From an uncultured Bacteroides sp. (lineage in GTDB: Bacteria; Bacteroidota; Bacteroidia; Bacteroidales; Bacteroidaceae), in contig NZ_OY782186.1 of the NCBI RefSeq assembly GCF_963677685.1, positions 2,108,001-2,172,000 of the forward strand: 64,000 nt of DNA, in the 5' to 3' direction. Shown piece by piece: positions 54,992 to 64,000 of this stretch. Made by a program: the position numbers and the translations under genes. The notes beneath the pieces were generated by a model. The model was not told where the DNA came from. It was given only the letters and a program-made list of their open reading frames with translations, and made no database searches. Position 1 is the stretch's first letter; each line of letters starts with the position of its first letter.

Positions 54992-56086
54992 CTATTTAGG
55001 AGCTCTCCGATAGAGGAAGATAGCTATGAATGTATATAAAATATTAGGAATCCACATTGCTATAACTGGAGGAACATTACCATTCACGGCAAAAGTAGAT
55101 GATATAGTCTGAAACAAGATATATGAGAAACTCAATCCTAACCCTATTCCCAAATGGAGCCCCATACCTCCTTTTGTTTTTCTAGAAGAAAGAGACAAAC
55201 CGATCGCCGTAAGTATAAATGCGGCAAACGACATGGCGATTCGTTTATGATACTCTATCTCAAATTCTTTAATATTAGCAAATCCTCGCTTTTTTTGCCT
55301 GTCTATATACACACTTAGTTGCGGACTAGTCATAATCTCTTGTTGGTTTCTTGAAATAAGAAAGTCCCCAGGTTCCATCATGATAGTAGAATCGATTTTT
55401 TCTCCTTTGGATATTTTTTCCCGCATTCCATTCAACTCCCGGATCATATAATTTTTGATGATCCATTTATTTACCGCAGTGGTATCATAGGTTATGCTAC
55501 GTGCTGTCAAATGAGAAATTAGTTTTTTATCTTTAAATTTATCCAATGAAAAACGATATCCGGTTTTATTATAATCCTCGTATCTTTCAATATAGGCTAT
55601 AACACCTGAATCCACTTCCAATTGCACATCACGCACAGAAGTATTTTTTCTCTTTTTATAATATTTATCTTCAAATGCTAAGCGGGTAGCACTTCCTCTA
55701 GGTATCACATATGAGCTCAATAAGAAAGTGGATAACGCAATAACAGCAGCAGAAATCATATAAGGACGCATCATCCGTTTGAAACTCATTCCGGTAGAAA
55801 ACATAGCGATAATTTCGGAATTTTCAGCCAGTTTTGATGTGAAGAAGATAACAGATACAAAAACAAATAAGGAGCTAAACAAGTTGGCAAAATAAGGAAT
55901 GAAGTTCAGATAGTAATCAAAAACAATAGCTTTCAATGGAGCATCATGACTCATGAATTTATCCATCTTTTCATTAAAGTCGAACACTACTGCTATAGAG
56001 ATAATCAAAGCAATAGAGAACACATACGTTCCCAAGAACTTTTTAATGATATACCAGTCGAGTCGCTTAAGGATTCTGTTCTTCAT
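54992..56086 (-). CDS. LptF/LptG-family lipopolysaccharide export permease
   Basis: 364 residues with six membrane helices, three at each end around a soluble beta domain (about 135-270). N-terminal LDWYIIKKFLGTYVFSIALI and 'IIAMFSTGMSFKRMMRPY' are typical of the YjgP/YjgQ family, which pulls LPS out of the inner membrane with LptB. Only one such gene is here, so F or G cannot be decided. It follows tgt by 12 bases. Confidence 0.92.
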   Translation of the reverse strand: MKNRILKRLDWYIIKKFLGTYVFSIALIISIAVVFDFNEKMDKFMSHDAPLKAIVFDYYLNFIPYFANLFSSLFVFVSVIFFTSKLAENSEIIAMFSTGMSFKRMMRPYMISAAVIALSTFLLSSYVIPRGSATRLAFEDKYYKKRKNTSVRDVQLEVDSGVIAYIERYEDYNKTGYRFSLDKFKDKKLISHLTARSITYDTTAVNKWIIKNYMIRELNGMREKISKGEKIDSTIMMEPGDFLISRNQQEIMTSPQLSVYIDRQKKRGFANIKEFEIEYHKRIAMSFAAFILTAIGLSLSSRKTKGGMGLHLGIGLGLSFSYILFQTISSTFAVNGNVPPVIAMWIPNILYTFIAIFLYRRAPK

Positions 56087-56098
56087 ACCTTTCCTTTA

Positions 56099-57229
56099 TT
56101 ATAATCTGGTAGATACTCTTTTAACCATCATTATCTTCCAAGTCGAGAAATCTCCCTCAATAATATGTTTGCGTGCTTCTCCCACTAGCCATAAATAGAA
56201 GGCGAGGTTATGTATAGAAGCTATTTGCATTGCCAGCAATTCCTGCGCATGAAAAAGGTGTCGCAGATAAGCTTTACTATAGAGCGTATCTACAGCCGAA
56301 GCACCATTTTCCTCAATAGGAGAAAAGTCAGCTTCCCATTTTTTATTTCTCATGTTCATTATGCCATTCTTGGTAAACAGCATGCCATTTCGTCCGTTTC
56401 TTGTAGGCATTACACAGTCGAACATATCCACTCCACGCTCTATCCCTTCTAAGATGTTTACCGGAGTACCCACACCCATCAGATAACGAGGTTTATCTTG
56501 TGGCAAAATTGTATTTACCAATTCGATCATCTCATACATCTTCTCCACCGGTTCGCCTACTGCTAATCCACCGATAGCATTACCATCAGCTCCTTTCGAA
56601 GCGATAAATTCAGCCGACTCTTTCCGTAGATCCGGATAAACACAACCTTGTACTATAGGGAAAAGAGATTGTTGATAGCCATATTTAGGCTCTGTTTCAT
56701 TGAAACGTTGGATACACCTGTCAAGCCAACGGTGAGTCAGCCCCATAGATTTCTTAGCATAAGCATAGTCTGAATCTCCCGGAGGACATTCATCAAAAGC
56801 CATCATGATATCTGCACCGATAGTACGCTCTATATCCATTACCTTTTCCGGAGTAAAAATATGTTTGCTTCCATCAATGTGCGAACGAAACTCAGCACCT
56901 TCCTCTCTTAGTTTGCGTATGCCAGCCAAAGAGAAAACCTGAAACCCCCCGCTATCCGTTAGCATAGGACGATCGAAACTATTGAATTTATGTAATCCTC
57001 CGGCCTTTTCTATAATATCCAGTCCCGGGCGGAGGTATAGATGATATGTATTGCCTAGAATAATCTGTGCCTTAATATCCTCTTTCAATTCTGTTTGGTG
57101 CACACCCTTTACCGATCCTACGGTGCCAACAGGCATGAAGATCGGTGTTTCTATTTTACCGTGATCAGTCGTTAAAATCCCGGCTCTTGCATTTGTTTTT
57201 GAGTCAACGTGTTGTAAGTCGAATGTCAT
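56099..57229 (-). CDS. tgt: tRNA-guanine transglycosylase
   Basis: 376 residues. It replaces guanine 34 by preQ1 in tRNAs with GUN anticodons. DSGGFQVFSL (about 91-100), the central 'GGLAVGEP', 'YLMGVGTP' and 'FDCVMPTRNGRNG' with nucleophile Asp271 are present. The zinc site, normally CxCxxC followed by a distant His, is absent: the cysteine stretch reads ENGASAVDT near residues 304-312, though the later His-Asn (IHNLAFY) remains. It overlaps lon by 4 bases. Confidence 0.95.
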   Translation of the reverse strand: MTFDLQHVDSKTNARAGILTTDHGKIETPIFMPVGTVGSVKGVHQTELKEDIKAQIILGNTYHLYLRPGLDIIEKAGGLHKFNSFDRPMLTDSGGFQVFSLAGIRKLREEGAEFRSHIDGSKHIFTPEKVMDIERTIGADIMMAFDECPPGDSDYAYAKKSMGLTHRWLDRCIQRFNETEPKYGYQQSLFPIVQGCVYPDLRKESAEFIASKGADGNAIGGLAVGEPVEKMYEMIELVNTILPQDKPRYLMGVGTPVNILEGIERGVDMFDCVMPTRNGRNGMLFTKNGIMNMRNKKWEADFSPIEENGASAVDTLYSKAYLRHLFHAQELLAMQIASIHNLAFYLWLVGEARKHIIEGDFSTWKIMMVKRVSTRL

Positions 57230-59694
57230 TCTTCAGTAGCTTTCTTTGGCGTAAAGTCAATTGCGTCCGCTACCTTTTCATCTGTCAGCGCAAGAGCAAA
57301 AACTTCTCTAATATCATTTACATAGTGAAAATTCAATCCTTTGAGATACATGTCTTGAATATCCGCTATATCTTTTTTGTTCTCCGAACTTAGAATAATC
57401 TTTTTAATCCCAGCACGTTTTGCAGCTAGAATTTTTTCCTTAATACCACCTACCGGAAGAACTTTTCCGCGGAGAGTGATTTCCCCTGTCATAGCTAAGT
57501 TCGCTCTTACTTTTCTTTGTGTCAGAGCTGATGCCAGAGACGTTGCCATGGTGATACCTGCCGAAGGTCCGTCTTTAGGGATCGCACCTTCAGGAACATG
57601 CACGTGAATGTTCCAATTATCAAAAATCTCATCATCCAAGTTTAATTGTGATGAATGCGCTTTGATATATTCCAATGCCAGCATAGCAGACTCCTTCATG
57701 ACATCACCCAGATTACCTGTCAGAGTCAGTCGTCCACCTTTACCACGACTCAAGCTAGTTTCTACGAATAAAATTTCACCTCCTACAGCAGTCCATGCCA
57801 AGCCTGTTACCACTCCGGCATAATCATTTCCTTGATATTTATCACGGCTATATTCCGGAGTACCCAAAAACTCTGCCAAATCGGTTGGTTTAATTTCTGT
57901 CTTAGCAAAATAACCATCGGTAGCATATTGGCGTGCTGATTTTCTAAAGATTTTGCTTATCTTCTTTTCCAGCTCACGTACACCACTTTCACGAGTATAT
58001 GATTCTATGATTAATTCTAACGTGTTTTTGGGAATCTTGATATCATTTTTATTAATTCCGTTAGCAACCATTTCTTTAGGAACCAAATGTTTACGGGCTA
58101 TCTCTATTTTTTCTTCCGTAATATATCCGCTAACTTCTATCAACTCCATACGGTCGAGTAGAGGAGCAGGTATTGTATTTAGATTATTAGCAGTGGCAAT
58201 GAACATTACCTTCGACAAATCATAATCTACATCTAAAAAATTATCATGGAAAGTACTATTCTGTTCAGGGTCAAGCACTTCGAGTAGAGCCGACGATGGA
58301 TCACCTTGGCGATCACTGCTCAACTTATCTATTTCATCCAAAATAAATACTGGATTTGAAGAACCTGCTTTTATCAAGCTCTTTATTACTCGTCCCGGCA
58401 TAGCTCCGACATAAGTCTTTCTGTGCCCACGTATTTCCGCTTCATCATGCACGCCACCCAATGACATACGGATGTATTTTCGTTTTAGCGATGCAGCTAT
58501 GGATTTACCTAGAGATGTTTTTCCTACTCCCGGAGGGCCATACAAACAGATGATAGGCGATTTCATGTCATCCTTCAACTTCAATACTGCCAAGTGCTCT
58601 AATATGCGTTCTTTCACCTTCTCCAGACCGTAATGATCTTTATTCAGTGTTTTTTCGGCATTTTTAAGATTGATATTATCAGTTGTATAAATACCCCATG
58701 GCAAACTCAGCATGATTTGCAAGTAATTGAGCTGTACGCTGTAGTCCGGTGATTGTGAGTGCGTTCTTTCTAATTTAGCAAGTTCTTTAAGGAATGTCTC
58801 CTTAATTTCCTTACTCCACTTCATTTTTTCCGCCTTTTTGCGCATTTCCTCTATTTCTTCTTCCGATCCGTTACCACCCAATTCGTCTTGAATGGTTTTG
58901 ATCTGTTGTTGCAAGAAATATTCTCTCTGTTGTTGGTCTATATCTTCTCTGGCGCGAAGTTGAATAGAGGCTTTAATTTCTGCCAATTGTACTTCACGAA
59001 TCAGTATTTCCATTAGTTTTTGAGCTCTGTTACGAAGATCAGGAATCTTGATTAGCTCTATTTTCTCTTCAATCTTCAACGGTAGATTAGTACAGATGAA
59101 GTGAATCAGAAACATCGGAGTATTAATGTTACGAATAGCAAAAGCCGATTCTTGATGCATCATTTCTGATGATTTGATATAGCGTATTGCTAAATCTTTG
59201 CAAGAGTCTACCAATGCTACAAAATCACGGTCAGTATCGTTCGGAATATTTTCTGATAATACTGTTACGTCTCCACGTAAATAAGGACGTTGGCTTGTGA
59301 TAGTATCCAAAGACATCCGAACCATTCCTTGTAGAATTACTGTAGTAGACTGATCCGGCATGTCTAGCAACCGAACAATCTTGGCCACCGTTCCAACTGG
59401 ATGTAAATCCCCAAAATCGGGATCTTCTGTATTGGAGCTCTTTTGGCAAGTCACCCCTACATAAGCATTCATTTTATCGGCTTCTTTAATAAGTTTTAAA
59501 GAAGTCTTCCTACCTATAGATACAGGCATTAGTACGCCCGGAAACAAAATCATGTTTCTTAGAGGTAGAATAGGTATGTTTTTATCTACTTTTATGTCAA
59601 ATAATTGGTCTTCAGCCCCGTCTAAATCAGCTATTAGAGAAAAAGCGTTTTCTTCAGGATCCTCATTTTCTGCGAAATATCTATCTATCTTCAT
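57226..59694 (-). CDS. lon: ATP-dependent protease Lon
   Basis: 822 residues in the usual order: LonN domain (about 40-240), coiled coil (240-320), AAA+ domain ([13 protein letters not shown], Lys392), and protease domain with catalytic Ser711 in PKDGPSAG and Lys in the C-terminal '[15 protein letters not shown]' block. It removes damaged and regulatory proteins. Its stop overlaps the tgt start as ATGA, so lon-tgt-LptF/G form an operon with the -7 element at 59742-59749. Confidence 0.98.
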   Translation of the reverse strand: MKIDRYFAENEDPEENAFSLIADLDGAEDQLFDIKVDKNIPILPLRNMILFPGVLMPVSIGRKTSLKLIKEADKMNAYVGVTCQKSSNTEDPDFGDLHPVGTVAKIVRLLDMPDQSTTVILQGMVRMSLDTITSQRPYLRGDVTVLSENIPNDTDRDFVALVDSCKDLAIRYIKSSEMMHQESAFAIRNINTPMFLIHFICTNLPLKIEEKIELIKIPDLRNRAQKLMEILIREVQLAEIKASIQLRAREDIDQQQREYFLQQQIKTIQDELGGNGSEEEIEEMRKKAEKMKWSKEIKETFLKELAKLERTHSQSPDYSVQLNYLQIMLSLPWGIYTTDNINLKNAEKTLNKDHYGLEKVKERILEHLAVLKLKDDMKSPIICLYGPPGVGKTSLGKSIAASLKRKYIRMSLGGVHDEAEIRGHRKTYVGAMPGRVIKSLIKAGSSNPVFILDEIDKLSSDRQGDPSSALLEVLDPEQNSTFHDNFLDVDYDLSKVMFIATANNLNTIPAPLLDRMELIEVSGYITEEKIEIARKHLVPKEMVANGINKNDIKIPKNTLELIIESYTRESGVRELEKKISKIFRKSARQYATDGYFAKTEIKPTDLAEFLGTPEYSRDKYQGNDYAGVVTGLAWTAVGGEILFVETSLSRGKGGRLTLTGNLGDVMKESAMLALEYIKAHSSQLNLDDEIFDNWNIHVHVPEGAIPKDGPSAGITMATSLASALTQRKVRANLAMTGEITLRGKVLPVGGIKEKILAAKRAGIKKIILSSENKKDIADIQDMYLKGLNFHYVNDIREVFALALTDEKVADAIDFTPKKATEE

Positions 59695-59741
59695 TTCTTA
59701 TAAATTAAGTCTTCGTACATGGACAGGCATAAAAAGCGCTG

Positions 59742-59749
59742 CAAAGTTA
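59742..59749 (-). promoter_or_regulatory. -7 element (TAACTTTG) of the lon operon
   Basis: Perfect TAnnTTTG on the minus strand, 47 bases before the lon ATG. No heat-shock-type element was recognised. Confidence 0.5.
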
Positions 59750-59878
59750 GTTTATTCTTTTATTAAAATAAACACCTGTGTCCTAAAATCACAAAAACAA
59801 TGCCAAAAAATGGATTTTCATTCGTATTCCTTTCTTATAATTGTTTATTTTTGGCGAAAATCTATAATTCCTCCCAAA

Positions 59879-60583
59879 ATGGCCAATTCTTATTTTCAAT
59901 TCAAACAGTTCACGGTGTGGCATGACAAATGTGGCATGAAAGTGGGTACAGACAGTGTTCTTTTAGGAGCGTGGACAAGAGTTGAGGGTGCTAGACGAAT
60001 CCTAGACATTGGTACGGGCACGGGATTGGTTGCTTTGATGTTGGCACAACGTTGCGAGGCTAATATTATAGGGGTGGAGATTGATAATCATGCAGCTGAA
60101 CAAGCTAAAGAGAATATAGCACGCTCACCATGGACGGACAGATTATCCGTTGCTAGAATAGATGTGAAAGAATATTCTTCGGAAGAAAAATTTAAAGTTA
60201 TTACTTCTAATCCTCCTTATTTTTTTGATTCTCTTACTTCACCTGATGAGCAGCGTACACTAGCAAGGCATGGCGCAGAACTCACTTATGAGGAATTATT
60301 TACTTCTGTAGCCCGTTTGCTTGCTTCTGATGGCGAATTTACGATTGTTATTCCTGCCAAAGTGGCAACTGACGTTATTGATATTGCTTTCAACAATAAA
60401 CTTTATCCAATTCGTAAGCTATGGGTACATACTAAGCCGGAAACCTCTCCTAAAAGGGTTTTGCTAACTTTTGCCTTTCTTAAAAAAGAGAGTGAGGAGC
60501 AACATCTTCTCATTGAATTGGAACGGCATCAATACAGTCCTGAATATATAGCTCTTACTCGCGAGTATTACCTTAAAATGTAG
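59879..60583 (+). CDS. trmN: tRNA1(Val) adenine-37 N6-methyltransferase (TrmN/YfiC)
   Basis: 234 residues from ATG 59879; a longer frame reaches back into lon but lacks family likeness. It is an SAM-dependent methyltransferase: MKVGTDSVLLGAW, ILDIGTGTGLVALMLAQR (SAM loop) and the base-flipping motif NPPYF (about 107-112). It methylates A37 of a tRNA-Val in enterobacteria. It converges with ispE, its stop 5 bases from that of ispE. Confidence 0.9.
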   Translation: MANSYFQFKQFTVWHDKCGMKVGTDSVLLGAWTRVEGARRILDIGTGTGLVALMLAQRCEANIIGVEIDNHAAEQAKENIARSPWTDRLSVARIDVKEYSSEEKFKVITSNPPYFFDSLTSPDEQRTLARHGAELTYEELFTSVARLLASDGEFTIVIPAKVATDVIDIAFNNKLYPIRKLWVHTKPETSPKRVLLTFAFLKKESEEQHLLIELERHQYSPEYIALTREYYLKM

Positions 60584-60588
60584 TACAC

Positions 60589-61413
60589 TTATTTTAAAAT
60601 GCTTTGGTAGAAAAAAGAAGAACCGAAATCCATCTCTGGTATTTCTGTTTTCGGAGTAAACAAACCATAGACTGCTGCTCCCGAACCACTCATCGAAGCA
60701 TATATTGCACCGTGATCATATAGCTTGTCCTTTATTTCTGCTATAGCAGGATAAAGCTTGAATACGCTACGTTCAAAATCATTGGTGATGTGTTTTTTCC
60801 ACTCTTCAGGTGCGCGGTAGATGTTCTCTTTCAGAGATATTTCAGGTTTAGCAGGAGTGATTAATGAAAAAGCTTCCCGAGTGGAAACGAAGATATCTGG
60901 TTTCACAATCACAATACCATACCCTTGCAAAGAAACTTTAACAGAAGAAAAGATGTTTCCTATTCCCTCCGCAAAGGTGGGGTGGTTGCGTATAAAAAAA
61001 GCACAGTCGGCTCCCAGTTGGGCGGCATACTCTTCTAGTTCTTCTGTGGTTAACTTCAATTCGAACTCATCGTTGAGCAATTTTAGCATAAAAGCGGCAT
61101 CTGATGATCCTCCTCCTAGTCCCGCACCGGTTGGAATCTTCTTATAGAGATAAACATCTATTGGAGGAAGATCAAAACGTTTTGCTAAAAGTTGAAAGGC
61201 TTTAGCTACGAGGTTTTGAGCAGGATCACCTTCAACGGGTAGTCCCGAAGTATGTAATGCGAATGGGGTACTATTATTTTCTGACTTGTTGACTTCGAGA
61301 GCTTCTTCTAAGGATACAGGGTAAAATACTGTCTCCAGATTATGGTATCCATCAGAGCGCTTCGCAATAATGTTGAGCCCGAGGTTTATTTTTGCATTTG
61401 GAAATGTAATCAT
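60589..61413 (-). CDS. ispE: 4-diphosphocytidyl-2-C-methyl-D-erythritol kinase
   Basis: 274 residues of the GHMP kinase family: [20 protein letters not shown] at the start, the ATP loop [17 protein letters not shown] (about 90-106), and [13 protein letters not shown] near the C-terminus. It phosphorylates an intermediate of the MEP isoprenoid pathway. A -7 element lies at 61442-61449. Confidence 0.97.
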   Translation of the reverse strand: MITFPNAKINLGLNIIAKRSDGYHNLETVFYPVSLEEALEVNKSENNSTPFALHTSGLPVEGDPAQNLVAKAFQLLAKRFDLPPIDVYLYKKIPTGAGLGGGSSDAAFMLKLLNDEFELKLTTEELEEYAAQLGADCAFFIRNHPTFAEGIGNIFSSVKVSLQGYGIVIVKPDIFVSTREAFSLITPAKPEISLKENIYRAPEEWKKHITNDFERSVFKLYPAIAEIKDKLYDHGAIYASMSGSGAAVYGLFTPKTEIPEMDFGSSFFYQSILK

Positions 61414-61441
61414 GGTAATGTTTGTAATAGATAATCAACTG

Positions 61442-61449
61442 CAAAGGTA
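61442..61449 (-). promoter_or_regulatory. -7 element (TACCTTTG) of ispE
   Basis: Perfect TAnnTTTG on the minus strand, 28 bases before the ATG. Confidence 0.5.
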
Positions 61450-61536
61450 GAATTTATGTCGGGCTATCTTGTACGTTTTTTCATAATTATTTTAGCAAAA
61501 AGCCCTGAGGGGTGATCGAAATTCCAATTCAATGAT

Positions 61537-61544
61537 TACTTTTG
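61537..61544 (+). promoter_or_regulatory. -7 element (TACTTTTG) of dnaB
   Basis: Perfect TAnnTTTG, 57 bases before the dnaB ATG at 61602. Confidence 0.5.
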
Positions 61545-61601
61545 TAGACACATTGATATAAAAAATATAGTTTAAAATATAACTCTCCTAGTAGTATAAA
61601 A

Positions 61602-63161
61602 ATGGCTGAACAAAGAAGAAACACACGGACAACGAAAACTAAAGTACAACCGGTTAATGAATATGGTCGTTTGCAACCTCAGGCTCCGGAATTGGAAGAA
61701 GCTGTTATCGGTGCATTGATGATCGAAAAAGATGCTTATTCTGAAGTAAGCGAGATTTTGCGCCCTGAATCTTTCTATGAACATAGACACCAACTGATAT
61801 ATTCTGCTATTACTGATTTGGCAGTCCAACAAAAGCCCGTGGATATTCTTACGGTGACCGAACAATTACGTAAACGAGGAGAGTTGGAAGAGATTGGGGG
61901 ACCTTTTTATATTACGCAACTGAGTAGTAAGGTTGCTTCTTCCGCTCACATTGAGTATCATGCCCGTATCATTGCCCAGAAGTTTTTGGCACGTCAGTTA
62001 ATTACTTTCAGTAGCGATATTGAAACGAAGGCTTTTGATGAAACGTTGGATGTGGATGATTTGATGCAGGAAGCTGAAGGCAAGCTTTTCGAGATTTCTC
62101 AGCGTAATATGAAGAAAGACTATACGCAGATTAATCCGGTAATTGCTGAAGCTTATGAATTGTTACAGAAAGCTGCCGCGCGTACCGATGGTTTGAGTGG
62201 TTTGGAGAGCGGATTTACCAAACTGGATAAGATGACTTCCGGTTGGCAAAACTCCGATTTGGTCATCATCGCTGCCCGTCCGGCTATGGGAAAAACAGCT
62301 TTTGTACTCTCTATGGCACGTAACATAGCTGTAAATTTTCGCAGTCCGGTAGCTTTGTTCTCGCTTGAAATGAGTAATGTGCAGTTGGTTAACCGTCTGA
62401 TTGTAAACGTTTGTGAGATCCCTGGTGAAAAAATAAAAAGCGGACAGTTGGCTGCTTATGAGTGGCAACAGCTGGACTATAAATTGAAAGATTTGATTGA
62501 CGCTCCGCTTTATGTGGATGATACTCCTTCACTTTCTGTTTTCGAACTTCGTACCAAAGCACGTCGTCTGGTTAGAGAGCATGGGGTGAAGATTATCATC
62601 ATTGACTACCTTCAGTTGATGAATGCCAGCGGAATGTCTTTCGGTAGCCGTCAGGAAGAGGTAAGTACCATTTCTCGTTCGCTCAAAGGGTTGGCTAAGG
62701 AGTTGAATATTCCTATTATTGCCTTGTCACAGTTAAATCGTGGTGTTGAGAGTCGTGAAGGTATTGAAGGTAAACGTCCTCAGTTGAGCGATCTTCGTGA
62801 ATCCGGTGCCATCGAGCAGGATGCCGATATGGTTTGCTTCATTCACCGTCCTGAATATTATAAAATTTATTCAGATGATAAAGGAAATGATCTTCGGGGT
62901 ATGGCTGAGATTATTATCGCTAAACATCGTAACGGTGCTACGGGAGATGTGTTACTCCGATTTAAAGGGGAATATGCTAAATTTCAGAACCCTGATGATG
63001 ATATGATCATCCCGACTCCCGATGCTCCCGGTGCAATGTTGGGATCTCGGATGAATGGAAGTGGGAGCTCACAATCACAAGTACCTCCACCTGATTCTGC
63101 AAGTGTACCGATGCCTGATAATCCTTTCGGAGCGGGCAATGACGGACCACTGCCTTTCTAG
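61602..63161 (+). CDS. dnaB: Replicative DNA helicase DnaB
   Basis: 519 residues. The N-terminal helical domain ([19 protein letters not shown]) is followed by a RecA-like helicase domain with Walker A PAMGKTAF (Lys231), the motif '[14 protein letters not shown]', and '[32 protein letters not shown]' blocks typical of DnaB. No intein splits the conserved motifs. A Ser/Pro/Gly-rich tail (about 475-519) ends PLPF, perhaps a partner-binding tip. It unwinds DNA at the replication fork. Confidence 0.98.
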   Translation: [519 protein letters not shown]

Positions 63162-63185
63162 TTATCTTTTTAATACTATGTAAAC

Positions 63186-64000
63186 ATGAAAAAACTACTC
63201 TCTTTACCTCCTAATCTGGTGCAATGTTTCCATGAATTAGAGAGGACACAAACGAATGAATGGTTCTGTACTTCCGATCCGGATGGCATTAAACTGGGCT
63301 CCGGCGGCGGAACAACTTGGTTGCTTGAGGAGTGCTATCGACAAAAGGGTATCGACGAGTCTTTCGCCGACTGGTTAAGAGGAGAAAAACGCATCTTATT
63401 GCATGCCGGCGGACAAAGTCGTCGTTTACCGGGTTATGCTCCTTCAGGTAAAATACTTACTCCTGTTCCTGTTTTTCGATGGGAGAGAGGACAAAGACTG
63501 TCACAAAATCTTCTTTCGCTGCAATTACCTCTGTATGAAAAGATTATGTCTTTGGCGCCCGATTCTTTGCATACGCTGATTGCTAGCGGAGATGTGTATA
63601 TTCGTGCTGAAAAGCCTTTGCAACCGATTCCGGAGGCAGATGTGGTGTGTTATGGGCTATGGGTCGATCCTTCTTTAGCTACCCATCATGGCGTTTATGT
63701 GTCCGATAGGAATTGTCCCGACAAACTCGATTTTATGATGCAAAAGCCTTCTTTGGAGGAACTTGAATCTCTTTCTAAGACGCATTTGTTCCTGATGGAT
63801 GTCGGTATTTGGATTCTTAGCGACAGAGCTGTGGAACTTCTGATGAAGCGTTCTCATAAAGAGCATACCAGTGAACTGTCTTCCTACGATCTCTATTCTG
63901 AGTTTGGACTTTGCTTAGGTAATCATCCGCGGTTGGTCGATAAAGAGCTTAATGAGCTATCGGTTGCCATCCTTCCATTACCCGGTGGAGAATTTTATCA
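63186..64000 (+). CDS. fkp: Bifunctional L-fucokinase / GDP-fucose pyrophosphorylase, 5' part
   Basis: 271 residues are visible from ATG 63186; the gene continues beyond the window. The visible part matches the N-terminal guanylyltransferase half of Bacteroides Fkp: HAGGQSRRLPGYAPSGK (nucleotide loop), GKILTPVPVFRWERGQ, QLPLYEKIM, 'DVVCYGLWVDPSLATHHGV'. The full enzyme of about 950 residues also has a C-terminal kinase. It converts free fucose to GDP-fucose for decorating capsule and glycoproteins. It starts 24 bases after dnaB. Confidence 0.95.
   Translation, partial: MKKLLSLPPNLVQCFHELERTQTNEWFCTSDPDGIKLGSGGGTTWLLEECYRQKGIDESFADWLRGEKRILLHAGGQSRRLPGYAPSGKILTPVPVFRWERGQRLSQNLLSLQLPLYEKIMSLAPDSLHTLIASGDVYIRAEKPLQPIPEADVVCYGLWVDPSLATHHGVYVSDRNCPDKLDFMMQKPSLEELESLSKTHLFLMDVGIWILSDRAVELLMKRSHKEHTSELSSYDLYSEFGLCLGNHPRLVDKELNELSVAILPLPGGEFY

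Noticed and set aside
59552..59878. N-terminal extension of the TrmN reading frame back into lon
   Set aside because: The upstream part is antisense to lon, shows no family likeness, and ATG 59879 opens the conserved methyltransferase domain.

Overview
The window looks like chromosomal DNA of a Bacteroides species or a close relative. It is AT-rich and carries a SusC/SusD pair with a hybrid two-component sensor, a surface-lipoprotein/TonB vitamin B12 locus and a bifunctional fkp gene. At least fifteen genes are preceded by the Bacteroidales -7 promoter element TAnnTTTG. No complete insertion sequence, phage or CRISPR array was seen; the only mobile trace is a decayed IS982-type transposase fragment.

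Layout. (1) 1-10204, minus strand: a cobalamin riboswitch leads an operon of four secreted lipoproteins (DUF4465, PKD-like, leucine-rich-repeat-like, BtuG-like propeller) and a BtuB-type receptor. A second TonB-dependent receptor, cut by the window edge, follows after a gap with its own possible promoter. (2) 10363-22966: a polysaccharide utilisation locus with a hybrid sensor (minus), then SusC, SusD and a GH43-GH28 fusion enzyme (plus). The enzyme pair suggests a pectin with xylose side chains as target. (3) 23024-38234: small membrane proteins, a flavin oxidoreductase, glyA, pyrB-pyrI with two followers, then a plus-strand run of pbp1A, folK-like, kdsB, an M16-like protein, a MORN protein, plsC and an acyl-ACP desaturase. 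(4) 38292-43490: two identical tRNA-Lys genes, an MBL hydrolase, a POT/MFS transporter, a TIGR02757 gene, a zinc-ribbon/AraC pair and the IS982 remnant. (5) 43593-47799: the hexuronate module uxaC / LacI regulator-uxaB, divergent around a palindromic operator candidate. (6) 47973-64000: housekeeping genes including FHA and HU-SPOR proteins, rfbC, a DEAD-box helicase, serB, a thioredoxin-fold protein without cysteines, an LptF/G permease, tgt, lon, trmN, ispE, dnaB and the start of fkp.

How they connect. The GH43-GH28 enzyme would release galacturonate and xylose outside or in the periplasm, and uxaC/uxaB would process the galacturonate inside, so the PUL and the uronate module probably serve one diet. 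The B12 operon is a complete surface-capture-to-outer-membrane transport route under riboswitch control and contains two lipoproteins with no clear role. Most gene functions were assigned by reading motifs and family resemblance, with no database search.
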